NCBI RefSeq assembly: GCF_007859815.1
Contig: NZ_SJPH01000003.1
Span: forward strand, 466,369 to 530,368
Direction of reading: 5' to 3'
Source: Botrimarina hoheduenensis
Lineage (GTDB): Bacteria; Planctomycetota; Planctomycetia; Pirellulales; Lacipirellulaceae
Length of the DNA stretch: 64,000 nt
This document shows, piece after piece, positions 24,363 to 34,574 of the stretch (position 1 is its first letter; the number at the start of each line of letters is the position of its first letter). The position numbers and the translations under genes are program-made. The notes under the pieces were generated by a model. It was not told the DNA's origin. It did not search any database and saw nothing but the letters and a program-made list of their open reading frames with translations.

Positions 24363-25592
24363 GTGCCTGTGCCTGACTTTGCCCAACGCGGACCGATCAC
24401 CACGCTGCACGACCTGGGGACGGTCGGTTCGATCCGTCTCGAGTCGTTACTCCGCGAATCGGTCGATAAGTATCCCATCGGGATGGTGCTGCCGATCACC
24501 GCTGCGGACATGCGTGCCAAGGCGTTTGAGCGGATCGCGGGCGAGCTGAGCAAAGCGACTTATCTCAAGACCTCGGTGGTGGTGCTCAATCGGGCCGAGT
24601 CGGTGGAGGACTATCGCGAAGCGCTCCGCCGCGTGGCCCCCATGGGCCCGGCCACGCAGGTGCTGTGGACCGACGGACCGCGCGGCCAGCAAGCGCTGGC
24701 CGACCTGACCGACGCGGGCTTTGGGGTGTCGATCCCCGGCAAGGGGCGTGCCGTGTGGTTCGCGTTCGGCTTCTTGCTAGCCGACCCGACCTTGCGCGCC
24801 TTTGTGCTGCAGGACGGCGATATCGAAAACTACGACACCGACATGCTCGTGCGGCTGTGCTTGCCGATGGCGCACCCCGGCATGGACTTTGACTTCTGCA
24901 AAGCGTTTTACGCGCGCTGCACGACCAAGATGCACGGCCGCGTGGTGCGTTTGCTGGTGGTGCCGCTGGTGCGGGCGCTGATCTCGGTGATGGGCAACGA
25001 TCCCTACCTGGTGTTTCTACGGAGCTTCCGCTACCCGCTCGCGGGGGAGTTTGCCATCACCAGCACGCTGGCCCGCTCGAACCGCATCCCGTGCGATTGG
25101 GGGCTGGAGGTCGGCACGCTGGCCGAGGTGTTCCGCAACACCTCGCCCAAGCGCGTCGCGCAGGTCGATATCGCCCGCCTGTACGATCACAAACACCAGC
25201 CGTTGAGCCTCGAAGACGCCGATCACGGCCTCATGAAGATGGCTGCCGACATTCTGGCCAACATCATCCGCACGCTCACCAGTCGCGGCATGGTCTTTAG
25301 CACGGGCACGTTCATCAGCTTGCGGTCGGCCTACCTAAGGCTGGCGCAAGACGCGGTCCGGCAGTACGACGCCGATAGCCTCATGAACGGCCTGACCTAC
25401 GACCGTCACAGCGAAGAACAGGCGGTTGAGGGATTTGCCGAGCAGATCACGCAGACCGGTATCCGCGTGCAAGAGAACCCCTCCGACGGGCCCACGCTGC
25501 CTACGTGGACGCGCGTGGTGACGGTGTTGCCCGAGTTCCCGCAGCGGCTCCGGCAGATCGCGGCAGACGACCTTGCCGAATACGGGGAATGA
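24363..25592 (+). CDS. GT81-like glycosyltransferase, probable glucosyl-3-phosphoglycerate synthase
   Basis: A roughly 409-residue retaining GT-A glycosyltransferase resembling GpgS and mannosyl-3-phosphoglycerate synthases. It has an IGMVLPITAADM opening, a nucleotide-sugar region with IPGKGRAVWFAFGF, the metal-binding DGDIENYDTDML (D151/D153), and GNDPYLVFLRSFRYPLAGEF with CDWGLEVGTLAEVF further on. GpgS transfers glucose from NDP-glucose to 3-phosphoglycerate, the first step of glucosylglycerate synthesis. A phosphatase step is then needed. The start is uncertain: GTG codons at 24363 and 24369 are possible, and a GTG at 24303 would overlap the previous gene. Confidence 0.85.
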   Translation: MPVPDFAQRGPITTLHDLGTVGSIRLESLLRESVDKYPIGMVLPITAADMRAKAFERIAGELSKATYLKTSVVVLNRAESVEDYREALRRVAPMGPATQVLWTDGPRGQQALADLTDAGFGVSIPGKGRAVWFAFGFLLADPTLRAFVLQDGDIENYDTDMLVRLCLPMAHPGMDFDFCKAFYARCTTKMHGRVVRLLVVPLVRALISVMGNDPYLVFLRSFRYPLAGEFAITSTLARSNRIPCDWGLEVGTLAEVFRNTSPKRVAQVDIARLYDHKHQPLSLEDADHGLMKMAADILANIIRTLTSRGMVFSTGTFISLRSAYLRLAQDAVRQYDADSLMNGLTYDRHSEEQAVEGFAEQITQTGIRVQENPSDGPTLPTWTRVVTVLPEFPQRLRQIAADDLAEYGE

Positions 25593-25738
25593 GTCCCACA
25601 CCGATCGGCCGCGCAATTTGCGGGAGCCTCGGCCGGCGTGGTAGCCTGCGGCACGGTTTGGTTACGGGGAATGTTGGCCGATAGGCTCCCCCGTCCTTGC
25701 CGATCGCTTCCTGCCCTTCTCCCTTCTGAGGCGCTCCC

Positions 25739-26554
25739 ATGCGATCTTTCTCTGCGCTCGGACTTATTCTGCTTGTGCTCAGCGTTGCTGTGGGGGGTGT
25801 GGCAAGCCGACCCGCGTTCGCGATCGACGCCGAAAACGAAGGCCGGGCGGTTGTTGATGACTTGGTCGAGTTGCGGGAGCGCACGCTCGATCAGCAGTCG
25901 CCCCTGCGGGCTTCGCCCGATGAGTTTCGTGCGCAGATCCAAGCGGCACAGCGCCGCCACGCGGAAGGGCACGCTCAAGCCTTCGTGCCGGGTCGGCAAG
26001 AGGACGTTGCGAACGACGCTAATCCGTCGGACGCCTGGCATTCCCAGGGCGGGTACAACAAGCCGTCTGTAATGCCAGATGCCACGGCTCAAACTTACCA
26101 GCCTCCAACCCAAAGCCCGCAGTACCAAAGCCCGCAGTACTTCGCAGCACCGCCCAATCCGACTGCCTACGCGCACTACCCCTGGCACCCTTTCGGCCAA
26201 AACTTTGCCGGTTGGCCGCCACAAGGCCCGGGGCACGCCCCACAAGCGGCATCCATGACGGCGGACCGCCGGCTGATGGACACGGCGTTTGAGCTGGAGC
26301 GGATGGCCCATCAGCTTGAAGTGGGCGGCCTCGTCGAGGCGTCGGACCTGCTGCGGCGCACCGCGATGGAAGTCCGCCGGCGCTCACGTCTGCCGAATCC
26401 GGCGGGGCCTTCTGCTGGTCTTCAACCCGTTCGCCAGCAAGACGAGGATAGCCGGCGGCGGCCCGCGGGCCGCGGAGCCGCTGTCTACGGCGGCCCCACC
26501 GATCGCCAATCCATGCCGGCAACCCCACGAGAATCGCCGTCCCCGCGGGACTGA
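25739..26554 (+). CDS. Hypothetical secreted Pro/Gln/Ala-rich protein
   Basis: A 271-residue protein with a clear signal peptide (RSFSALGLILLVLSVAVGGVASRPAFA, cleavage around residue 30). A charged helical segment is followed by a low-complexity Pro/Gln/Tyr-rich middle (repeats of SPQYQSPQYF type), and then a short helix LMDTAFELERMAHQLEVGG. The tail is Arg/Pro-rich. Compositionally it looks like a disordered extracytoplasmic linker or surface protein. I do not recognise a family. It lies between the carbohydrate island and the pilus-like locus and could belong to either or neither. Confidence 0.75.
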   Translation: MRSFSALGLILLVLSVAVGGVASRPAFAIDAENEGRAVVDDLVELRERTLDQQSPLRASPDEFRAQIQAAQRRHAEGHAQAFVPGRQEDVANDANPSDAWHSQGGYNKPSVMPDATAQTYQPPTQSPQYQSPQYFAAPPNPTAYAHYPWHPFGQNFAGWPPQGPGHAPQAASMTADRRLMDTAFELERMAHQLEVGGLVEASDLLRRTAMEVRRRSRLPNPAGPSAGLQPVRQQDEDSRRRPAGRGAAVYGGPTDRQSMPATPRESPSPRD

Positions 26555-26725
26555 ATCCGGCAACCGGCTCGCCGCGGGCCAGGATTGGCCCCTTTCCGCA
26601 GCAGCGGCCAGAAATCTGGCCCCGCTCGGCGGGAGCGTGTGGCGTGTCTTTTCCTGTGTATGATGAAAGGCTCGGCGATGGCCCCGCCGGGCAAGATTTT
26701 TCCTTCCTGATCGACCCCCTTCCGC

Positions 26726-28423
<1,698 letters not shown>

Positions 28424-28922
28424 CCGGGCCGCGTTAAGCCGTTGTCTGCCAAAGTGTTGCGTCCGCGGCACTGGCGGCGCATGATGAAACCACCACCCTG
28501 TCCGAAGTGCGGACGTCGGCTAACCGCTTCGCGACAGAGCCTCACAGGGGCGAGGCTCCGTCGCACCCAGCATGGGGCGCGTTGACGGGCGGGGCTCGAT
28601 GGCGAGCGAGTAACTTGTCATCGGCCAGCACGAGAGGGCGTTAGGGGCAGTGCGGAATCGAGTTGGAACAGGCTTCTTAGGCACTTCTTCGGACGCCCTC
28701 TCCCCGAGCGGGTGGCACCGGCGGTCTGTCGAGGCGCTCCGACACCGAACAAGAGACCGCGTCGCGACTCGTTTGCCGCGCGGCGCGAGGCTGAAGCTGT
28801 TAGAATGAGCAACTTGTCCGACCGCGATATTTGGCGTCCGACAAACCGATCCACGAGCAAGATATCTCCCTCCCGGGCAAGATTTGTAAAAGCTCCTTCT
28901 GCGAGGAAAGCGGCGAGGCGAT
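28424..28922. other. Intergenic region between the assembly ATPase and pilT
   Basis: About 500 nt without a gene. It contains an imperfect 13-bp inverted repeat (28531-28564) and a TAGAAT -10-like hexamer at 28801-28806, about 117 nt before the pilT start. No -35 element with standard spacing is visible, and no T-tract follows the inverted repeat. Confidence 0.6.
28531..28564. repeat. Inverted repeat, possible attenuator or transcript stabiliser
   Basis: GCGACAGAGCCTC (28531-28543) pairs with GAGGCTCCGTCGC (28552-28564) with one G-U-type mismatch around an 8-nt loop. It could fold in RNA, but lacks a U-tract. Confidence 0.7.
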
Positions 28923-30026
28923 ATGGGAACGATTCTGATCGACAAGCTGCTCTCGGCAGTGGTGAAGCAGGGCGCTAGCGACTTGCACATCACGGTCGGC
29001 CAGCCCCCCGTGTTGCGCCTCAGCGGCCGGATGCAGAAGCTCAAGACCAAAGTGCTGGAAGATGCCGACACGATGGGTCTGATGAAGAGCATCACGCCCG
29101 AACGCTGCCAGCAAGAGTTTCAGGAAACCGGCAGCACCGACTTCGGTTTCGCCTTTGGCGATCAGGCGCGGTTCCGCGTGTCGGTGTTTCGCCAGCGCGG
29201 CAAGGTGGCGATGGTCCTGCGGCAGATCCCGGTGGACCTCTACACCATGGACCAGCTCAAGCTGCCCGAGGTGTTCAAGAAGATCATCCAGCGGCCGCGC
29301 GGGTTGGTGCTGGTGACCGGTCCTACCGGTTCGGGCAAATCGACCTCGTTGGCGGCGATGATCGACTACCTGAACGAGAACGTCGATCACCACATCATCA
29401 CGATCGAAGACCCGATCGAGTTCCAGCACAACCACAAGAAGTCGACGATCAACCAGCGCGAGGTCGGCACGGACGTGACGAGCTTCGCGGAGGCGATTCG
29501 CCGCGCGCTGCGACAAGACCCCGACGTGATCCTGGTCGGCGAGATGCGCGACCTCGAGACGATCGAAGCGGCGATCACCGCCGCCGAGACGGGCCACATC
29601 GTGTTCGGCACGCTGCACACCTCGAGCGCCGCGGGCACGATCAACCGCATCATCGACGTCTTCCCCACCAGTCAGCAGGACCAGATCCGCACGCAGCTGG
29701 CGACCGCCATCATCGGCATCCTCTCGCAGCAACTCTTGAAGAAGGTTGGCGGCGGGCGTGTGGCGGCGTTCGAGACGCTGATCGTGACGCCGGGCATCGC
29801 GAACCTGATCCGTGAGAACAAGGTGTTCCGGATCACCTCGGCGATTCAGACCGGTGCCAAGCAGGGCATGCAGCTGCTGGACGACCACATCTTTCACCAC
29901 TACCGAGACGGGCTCATCACACGCGAAGACGCCCTTTCCAAGTGCAACTCGCCCGAAGACCTGGCGATCCGCATGGCGGCCGCTGACAAGGGGGTCTTCG
30001 ATGACGAACCGAAAGAAGATCCCTAA
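28923..30026 (+). CDS. pilT: PilT family twitching/retraction ATPase
   Basis: A 367-residue retraction-type motor ATPase. The N-terminal region starts GTILIDKLLSAVVKQGAS and carries the ASDLHIT motif. Walker A is GPTGSGKS (residues 133-140), and the Asp box (IITIEDPIEFQHNHKK), Walker B (VILVGEMRD) and His box (HIVFGTLHTSSA) are present. The C-terminal helices contain GRVAAFETLIVTPGIANLIRE. The length and lack of a zinc site distinguish it from PilB. PilT depolymerises pili. The start at 28923 follows a GAGGCG about 5 nt upstream. Confidence 0.95.
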   Translation: MGTILIDKLLSAVVKQGASDLHITVGQPPVLRLSGRMQKLKTKVLEDADTMGLMKSITPERCQQEFQETGSTDFGFAFGDQARFRVSVFRQRGKVAMVLRQIPVDLYTMDQLKLPEVFKKIIQRPRGLVLVTGPTGSGKSTSLAAMIDYLNENVDHHIITIEDPIEFQHNHKKSTINQREVGTDVTSFAEAIRRALRQDPDVILVGEMRDLETIEAAITAAETGHIVFGTLHTSSAAGTINRIIDVFPTSQQDQIRTQLATAIIGILSQQLLKKVGGGRVAAFETLIVTPGIANLIRENKVFRITSAIQTGAKQGMQLLDDHIFHHYRDGLITREDALSKCNSPEDLAIRMAAADKGVFDDEPKEDP

Positions 30027-30128
30027 GCCCCTGTCGCCGCCCGGCGACGCCCCGCTCGCAGAACCTCCGCTTCATCCCTTACGCGATTCGCTCCTCTCCT
30101 TCCCGTTCCTCACGTTCGCTTAGCTGCT

Positions 30129-31847
30129 ATGGCCTCTCGTCGTCTTGGACAAGTGATGGTCGACATGGGCTTCATCGATGATGAGCAGCTCGACCTGCTT
30201 GTCGATGAACAGCGCCAGCATCCCGGGCAGCCGATCGGTCGCGTTGCGCGCGACATGGGCCTGATCGACGAAGAAAAGCTCACCCAGGCCTTGGCCGAGC
30301 AGTTCTTGCTGCCGACGGTCTCGGCACACGAGGTGAAGATCGCCAAAGAGTGCTTGCAGACCGTCACGGACACGATGGCGCAGATGTACCGCATCGTGCC
30401 CATTACGCTGGACGATGGCACGCTGACCGTCGCAACGTGCGACCCGCAGAACATCAGCACGCAAGACGAGCTGCGGACGTTCCTCGGGCTGAACATCAAG
30501 CTGATGGTCGCAAGCGAGTCCAGCATCAACGCCGGGCTGGAGCGCTACTACGGCGAGAACACCGAGAGTGTCGAGTCGATCGTCGAAGCGCTCGAAGAAG
30601 ACGACGACCTGGCCGCCGCCGCCGCCGCGCTCGAACGAGACGGCCCGATCGACCTAACGAGTGTCGAGGCGATCGCCGACAGCGCGCCAGTGCGCAAGCT
30701 GCTAAACATGGTCTTGCTGATGGCCATCAAGGATCACGCCAGTGACTTGCACTTCGAGCCGTTCGAGGACGAGTTCCGCATCCGCATCAAAGCGGACGGC
30801 GTGCTGTATGAGATGGTCCCCCCGCCACGGCACTTGGCGTTTGCGATCACCACGCGGATCAAGGTGATGGCGAACCTGGACATCGCCGAGCGGCGCATGC
30901 CGCAAGACGGGCGAATCGAGCTGGCCGTTGGTGGTCACCAGGTGGACCTCCGCGTCAGCGTGCTTCCGACCATGTTCGGCGAGAGCGTGGTCATGCGGGT
31001 GCTCGACCGCTCGGTGGTGAACCTGAGTCTAGAAAACGTGGGCATGAAAGAGCACACGATGCTGGACTTCCGCCAAGCGATCAAGAAGCCCAACGGCATT
31101 GTGCTGGTGACCGGCCCCACCGGGTCGGGCAAGACGACGACGCTCTACTCGGCGCTGAGCGAGCTGAATACGATTGACGAGAAGATCATCACGACCGAGG
31201 ACCCCGTCGAGTACGACATCGACGGGGTGATTCAGGTGCCGATCGATTCGTCGATCGGCAACACCTTCGCGGCATGCTTGCGGGCGATCCTACGGCAGGA
31301 CCCCGATAAGGTGCTGGTGGGGGAGATCCGCGACCTGGAGACCGCCGAGATCGCGATCCAGGCGTCGCTCACAGGCCACCTGGTGTTCAGCACGCTGCAC
31401 ACGAACGACGCCCCCAGCACGATCACCCGGCTGAAGGACATGGGGGTGCCGACCTTCATGATCACGGCGACCGTCGAATCGATTCTCGCCCAGCGCCTCG
31501 TGCGGCGGATCTGCGCCAATTGCAAAGAACCCTACGAGCCTTCGGGCGAGCTGCTAGCAGACCTCGAGATGAAGCCCGAGGATATCAAGGGCAAACGCTT
31601 TTATCGGGGGGCGGGCTGCGAGATCTGCAACAACACCGGTTATAAAGGGCGGGTGGGCCTGTTTGAGCTAATGGTGATGACAAACAAGCTACGCGACCTG
31701 ATCATGCAGAACTGTCGGACCGAAGAGCTGCGTGTCGCCGCTGAGGAAGAGGGCATGACCACCCTCCGCCTCGCGGGCCTGCAAGCGATGTACGACGGCG
31801 TCACCACCGCCGAAGAGGTCGTGCGCGAGACCGTGCTCGAAGCTTAA
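30129..31847 (+). CDS. Type IV pilus/type II secretion assembly ATPase (PilB/GspE family), copy 2
   Basis: A 572-residue paralog of the first assembly ATPase. It has an MshEN-type N-terminal domain with a GQPIGRVARDMG repeat, Walker A GPTGSGKT (residues 329-336), ITTEDPVEYDIDG, VLVGEIRD and HLVFSTLHTNDAP boxes, and a zinc site (ICANC and GCEICNN). Two MshEN ATPases flank pilT, which is unusual for a simple pilus locus. They may serve different pilus or secretion machines or may heteromerise. It lies 102 nt downstream of pilT. Confidence 0.94.
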   Translation: MASRRLGQVMVDMGFIDDEQLDLLVDEQRQHPGQPIGRVARDMGLIDEEKLTQALAEQFLLPTVSAHEVKIAKECLQTVTDTMAQMYRIVPITLDDGTLTVATCDPQNISTQDELRTFLGLNIKLMVASESSINAGLERYYGENTESVESIVEALEEDDDLAAAAAALERDGPIDLTSVEAIADSAPVRKLLNMVLLMAIKDHASDLHFEPFEDEFRIRIKADGVLYEMVPPPRHLAFAITTRIKVMANLDIAERRMPQDGRIELAVGGHQVDLRVSVLPTMFGESVVMRVLDRSVVNLSLENVGMKEHTMLDFRQAIKKPNGIVLVTGPTGSGKTTTLYSALSELNTIDEKIITTEDPVEYDIDGVIQVPIDSSIGNTFAACLRAILRQDPDKVLVGEIRDLETAEIAIQASLTGHLVFSTLHTNDAPSTITRLKDMGVPTFMITATVESILAQRLVRRICANCKEPYEPSGELLADLEMKPEDIKGKRFYRGAGCEICNNTGYKGRVGLFELMVMTNKLRDLIMQNCRTEELRVAAEEEGMTTLRLAGLQAMYDGVTTAEEVVRETVLEA

Positions 31848-31882
31848 CCCGTTAATACAAGATACATTGTGTGCTCCGCCGC

Positions 31883-31949
31883 CAGCGGTCAGCCGGCGGC
31901 CGACCGGCCAGACCATCCCCTCAAGTTGATCGCTGGAAGCTGACCGCTG
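31883..31949. repeat. 11-bp inverted repeat with heptad GCTGANN-type repeats
   Basis: CAGCGGTCAGC (31883-31893) and GCTGACCGCTG (31939-31949) form an 11-bp perfect inverted repeat. The right arm belongs to a run of 7-nt units, GCTGGAA GCTGACC GCTGACA (31932-31952), and the left arm shows the same units on the other strand. It lies between the second assembly ATPase gene and the platform-protein gene. Confidence 0.8.
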
Positions 31950-31974
31950 ACAGCCCGTTTCCGAAGGAAACGTT

Positions 31975-33300
31975 ATGCCTACGTTTCAATTCGAAGCGAT
32001 GGACGCCCAGGGCGCCGAGATCAAGGACGTGATCGATGCGCCCAGTGAGGAAGAAGCCCAGGCGACGATCCGCCAGATGGGCTACTTCGTCACCAAGATC
32101 AACGTCAAGAAGGCCCGCAAAAAGGCCGAAAGCGGTGGCGTCAAAAAGAAGAACCGCGGCTTCGTCTTCGGCGGCGTTAAGAGCAAAGACCTGACCGCGT
32201 TCACGCGTCAGCTCTCGATCTTGCAAGACGCGGGCCTACCGATTCTCCGCAGCCTGAAAATCCTGGCCGCCCAGGCCAAGCCCGGACGCCTGAAGTACTC
32301 GCTCGAGGACACGTGCGACGAGATCGAGGGCGGGGCCACCCTCTCCGAAGCCATGTCCAAGAGCCCCAAGGCGTTCGACCGCCTGTATGTGAACATGATC
32401 AAGGCCGGTGAGGCGGGCGGTGCGCTCGAGCTGATCCTCCAACGCCTAGCCGACTTCAAAGAACGGGCCGAGTCGCTCAAGCGCAAGGTTCAGAGCGCGA
32501 TGATCTACCCGATCGTCGTGATCACGGTCGCGGTCGGCATCTTGACGGGCATCATGATCTACATCGTGCCCTCGTTCCGGACCATCTTCGAGGAGTTCGG
32601 CCTCGAGCTGCCGATCATGACCGAGCTGCTCGTCTCGGTCTCGAAGTGGGTGGGCGATTACTGGTACCTGATTCCCGGCATTCCGATCAGCATCTGGTTG
32701 TTCATCAAGCTGCTCCGCAAGTTCAAGCACGGGCGGATCGGCTGGGATCAGTTTGTGCTCAAGGCACCGATCGTCGGACAGCTCGTCGAAAAGAACATTC
32801 TCGCCCGCACCTCACGAACGCTCGGCACGCTCATTGCGTCTGGCGTGCCGATCCTGGAGGCGCTGCAGATCACACGCGACACCTCGGGCAACGCGATCTT
32901 CGAGCGCATGTACGCGAAGATCTCCGAAGCGATCCGCGAAGGTGAGGCGATCGCCAAACCGATGAAAGAAAATTCGCTGCCCGGGTTCCATCCGGTGGCG
33001 CTCTTCTTCTGGTTCTTCACGGTCCCGGTGATCGGCGCCCTGCTGTATCTGGTGAAGATGCGCCAACCGATCGTCGACGACATCGTGATCAACATGGTCG
33101 ACGTCGGCGAAGAAACGGGCGAGCTGGACACGATGCTCTACAAGGTGGCCGACGTGTACGACGAGCAGGTGGCGGTCCTCACGGACGGCCTCACCAAACT
33201 TATCGAGCCGCTGCTGGTTATCTTCCTGGGCGGGGCGGTGGGTTTCATTGTGATCGCTTTGTTCATCCCGCTGGTGTCGCTGATCGAGAACCTCAGCTAG
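31975..33300 (+). CDS. Inner-membrane platform protein (PilC/GspF family)
   Basis: A 441-residue protein with two copies of the T2SS F domain. Each contains a helical cytoplasmic part followed by membrane segments: VVITVAVGILTGIMIYIV (around residue 180) and a C-terminal LLVIFLGGAVGFIVIALFIP. A charged Lys-rich N-terminal extension (about residues 40-60) precedes the first domain. GspF/PilC proteins connect the cytoplasmic ATPase to pseudopilus assembly. It follows the second assembly ATPase and precedes the pseudopilin genes, the usual order. A GGAAACGTT sequence precedes the start. Confidence 0.92.
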   Translation: MPTFQFEAMDAQGAEIKDVIDAPSEEEAQATIRQMGYFVTKINVKKARKKAESGGVKKKNRGFVFGGVKSKDLTAFTRQLSILQDAGLPILRSLKILAAQAKPGRLKYSLEDTCDEIEGGATLSEAMSKSPKAFDRLYVNMIKAGEAGGALELILQRLADFKERAESLKRKVQSAMIYPIVVITVAVGILTGIMIYIVPSFRTIFEEFGLELPIMTELLVSVSKWVGDYWYLIPGIPISIWLFIKLLRKFKHGRIGWDQFVLKAPIVGQLVEKNILARTSRTLGTLIASGVPILEALQITRDTSGNAIFERMYAKISEAIREGEAIAKPMKENSLPGFHPVALFFWFFTVPVIGALLYLVKMRQPIVDDIVINMVDVGEETGELDTMLYKVADVYDEQVAVLTDGLTKLIEPLLVIFLGGAVGFIVIALFIPLVSLIENLS

Positions 33301-33377
33301 CCAGCCAGATAGCTGAAGCAGAATGCGGATTACTTCAGGTCAGGGGCAATGACCTAGCAAGAACGAGGAACTTCAAG

Positions 33378-34574
33378 ATGCGGCCAACCAATGATCATGC
33401 CCTGTTTCAACGGAGCCCGCATGCGGCGTTCCCGCCACCGTCTTCCCGCGCGTTTACGCTGGTCGAGCTGCTGGTGGTGATCGCGATCATCGGCGCGCTG
33501 GTGGCGCTGCTGCTGCCGGCGGTCAACGCCGCCCGGGCCGCCGCTAAACGAGCCGCCATCAACGCTCAGATCAATCAGCTCGACGCCGCGATCGAAGACT
33601 ACAAAAACAACCTGGGCAGCTATCCGCCCAACGCCCAGATCCTGGTGAATAGCACGCAGGGCGTCTCCGAGTTTCGGCCGCTAACGCCCCCGCAACTCGA
33701 CGAGCAGAAGGTGCTCGACAACTTCCGCCGACACCTCAAGAAGGCGTTTCCGAAGCACCGCGAGCCGGCGGCGCTCATCAACGCGCTGTGCGGATTTCTT
33801 CCCAATGGGACCGCGGCCGATACCAGTTCCACCAACCCGGCGACACTGTACGGCGGCATGACGGCGGCCGAAGGGCTTGTCTTCTGGATGGGCGGCTTCA
33901 GCGAGGACCCCAAGTACCCGATCTCGGGTGCCAAGGGCCCCTCTTACTCGCTGCAGGGACTCTCGAATCCGCTGGTTGATCCGATCGAAGGCCGCAACTG
34001 GCGGCTGGACATCAACACCCAGCAGCTCGGCCCCCGCTACACCGACGGTGCCAATCAGGGATTCTTCTACGATCTAGACAATCGTTTTGTCGTCTACGAC
34101 GACCCGCAGCAGCCGGGCAGCCAGCGACGGATCAACTTCTGGACGCTCAAAGCGAACAATACGCTCCAGCCGTTCATTTACTTCGACGCCTCGCGGGGCG
34201 ACGCCACGTTTGCCAAGGACGCCCCCGCCGTGCCGCCGGAGGTGCTGGGCAGCCTGAACGCCGCCAACCCCGACCTGGAGACCCTCAAGCAACTGGCTGA
34301 GGTGTTCGCCATCAAGCAGCTCAAGCCGGTCGATACGGGGGCCACACCTGAGTTCTTCTTCGCCAACGACGGCAAGTTCCAGATCCTGCACGCGGGCATC
34401 GACGGTGCCTGGGGCGAATTCAGCCGCTTCGACAGCGGCAACAACGCTACGGACCTGGTGATCCCCGATCCGAATGGTGCCGTGCCGGTCTATCCGGCAG
34501 GCCCCTGGACGCTCGACACGGCCGACACGCTGACAAACTTCTCCGACACCACGCTGGGGGACGCCCAGCCATGA
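33378..34574 (+). CDS. Prepilin/pseudopilin-like protein 1 (GspG-like N-terminus)
   Basis: A 398-residue protein with a 25-residue leader ending in Ala, then the class III prepilin motif [19 protein letters not shown] with Glu at +5. The helix continues into AARAAAKRAAINAQINQLDAAI, a typical N-terminal coil, and then a globular domain with DYKNNLGSYPPNAQ (the GspG-like DNG..PT region). At almost 400 residues it is more than twice the usual 130-160 of major pseudopilins. Its gene overlaps the next by four nucleotides (ATGA). The -1 residue is Ala rather than Gly, tolerated in Planctomycetes. Confidence 0.88.
   Translation: MRPTNDHALFQRSPHAAFPPPSSRAFTLVELLVVIAIIGALVALLLPAVNAARAAAKRAAINAQINQLDAAIEDYKNNLGSYPPNAQILVNSTQGVSEFRPLTPPQLDEQKVLDNFRRHLKKAFPKHREPAALINALCGFLPNGTAADTSSTNPATLYGGMTAAEGLVFWMGGFSEDPKYPISGAKGPSYSLQGLSNPLVDPIEGRNWRLDINTQQLGPRYTDGANQGFFYDLDNRFVVYDDPQQPGSQRRINFWTLKANNTLQPFIYFDASRGDATFAKDAPAVPPEVLGSLNAANPDLETLKQLAEVFAIKQLKPVDTGATPEFFFANDGKFQILHAGIDGAWGEFSRFDSGNNATDLVIPDPNGAVPVYPAGPWTLDTADTLTNFSDTTLGDAQP

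Noticed and set aside
28531-28564. Inverted repeat as a transcription terminator
   Set aside because: No U-tract follows, so it is reported only as an inverted repeat.
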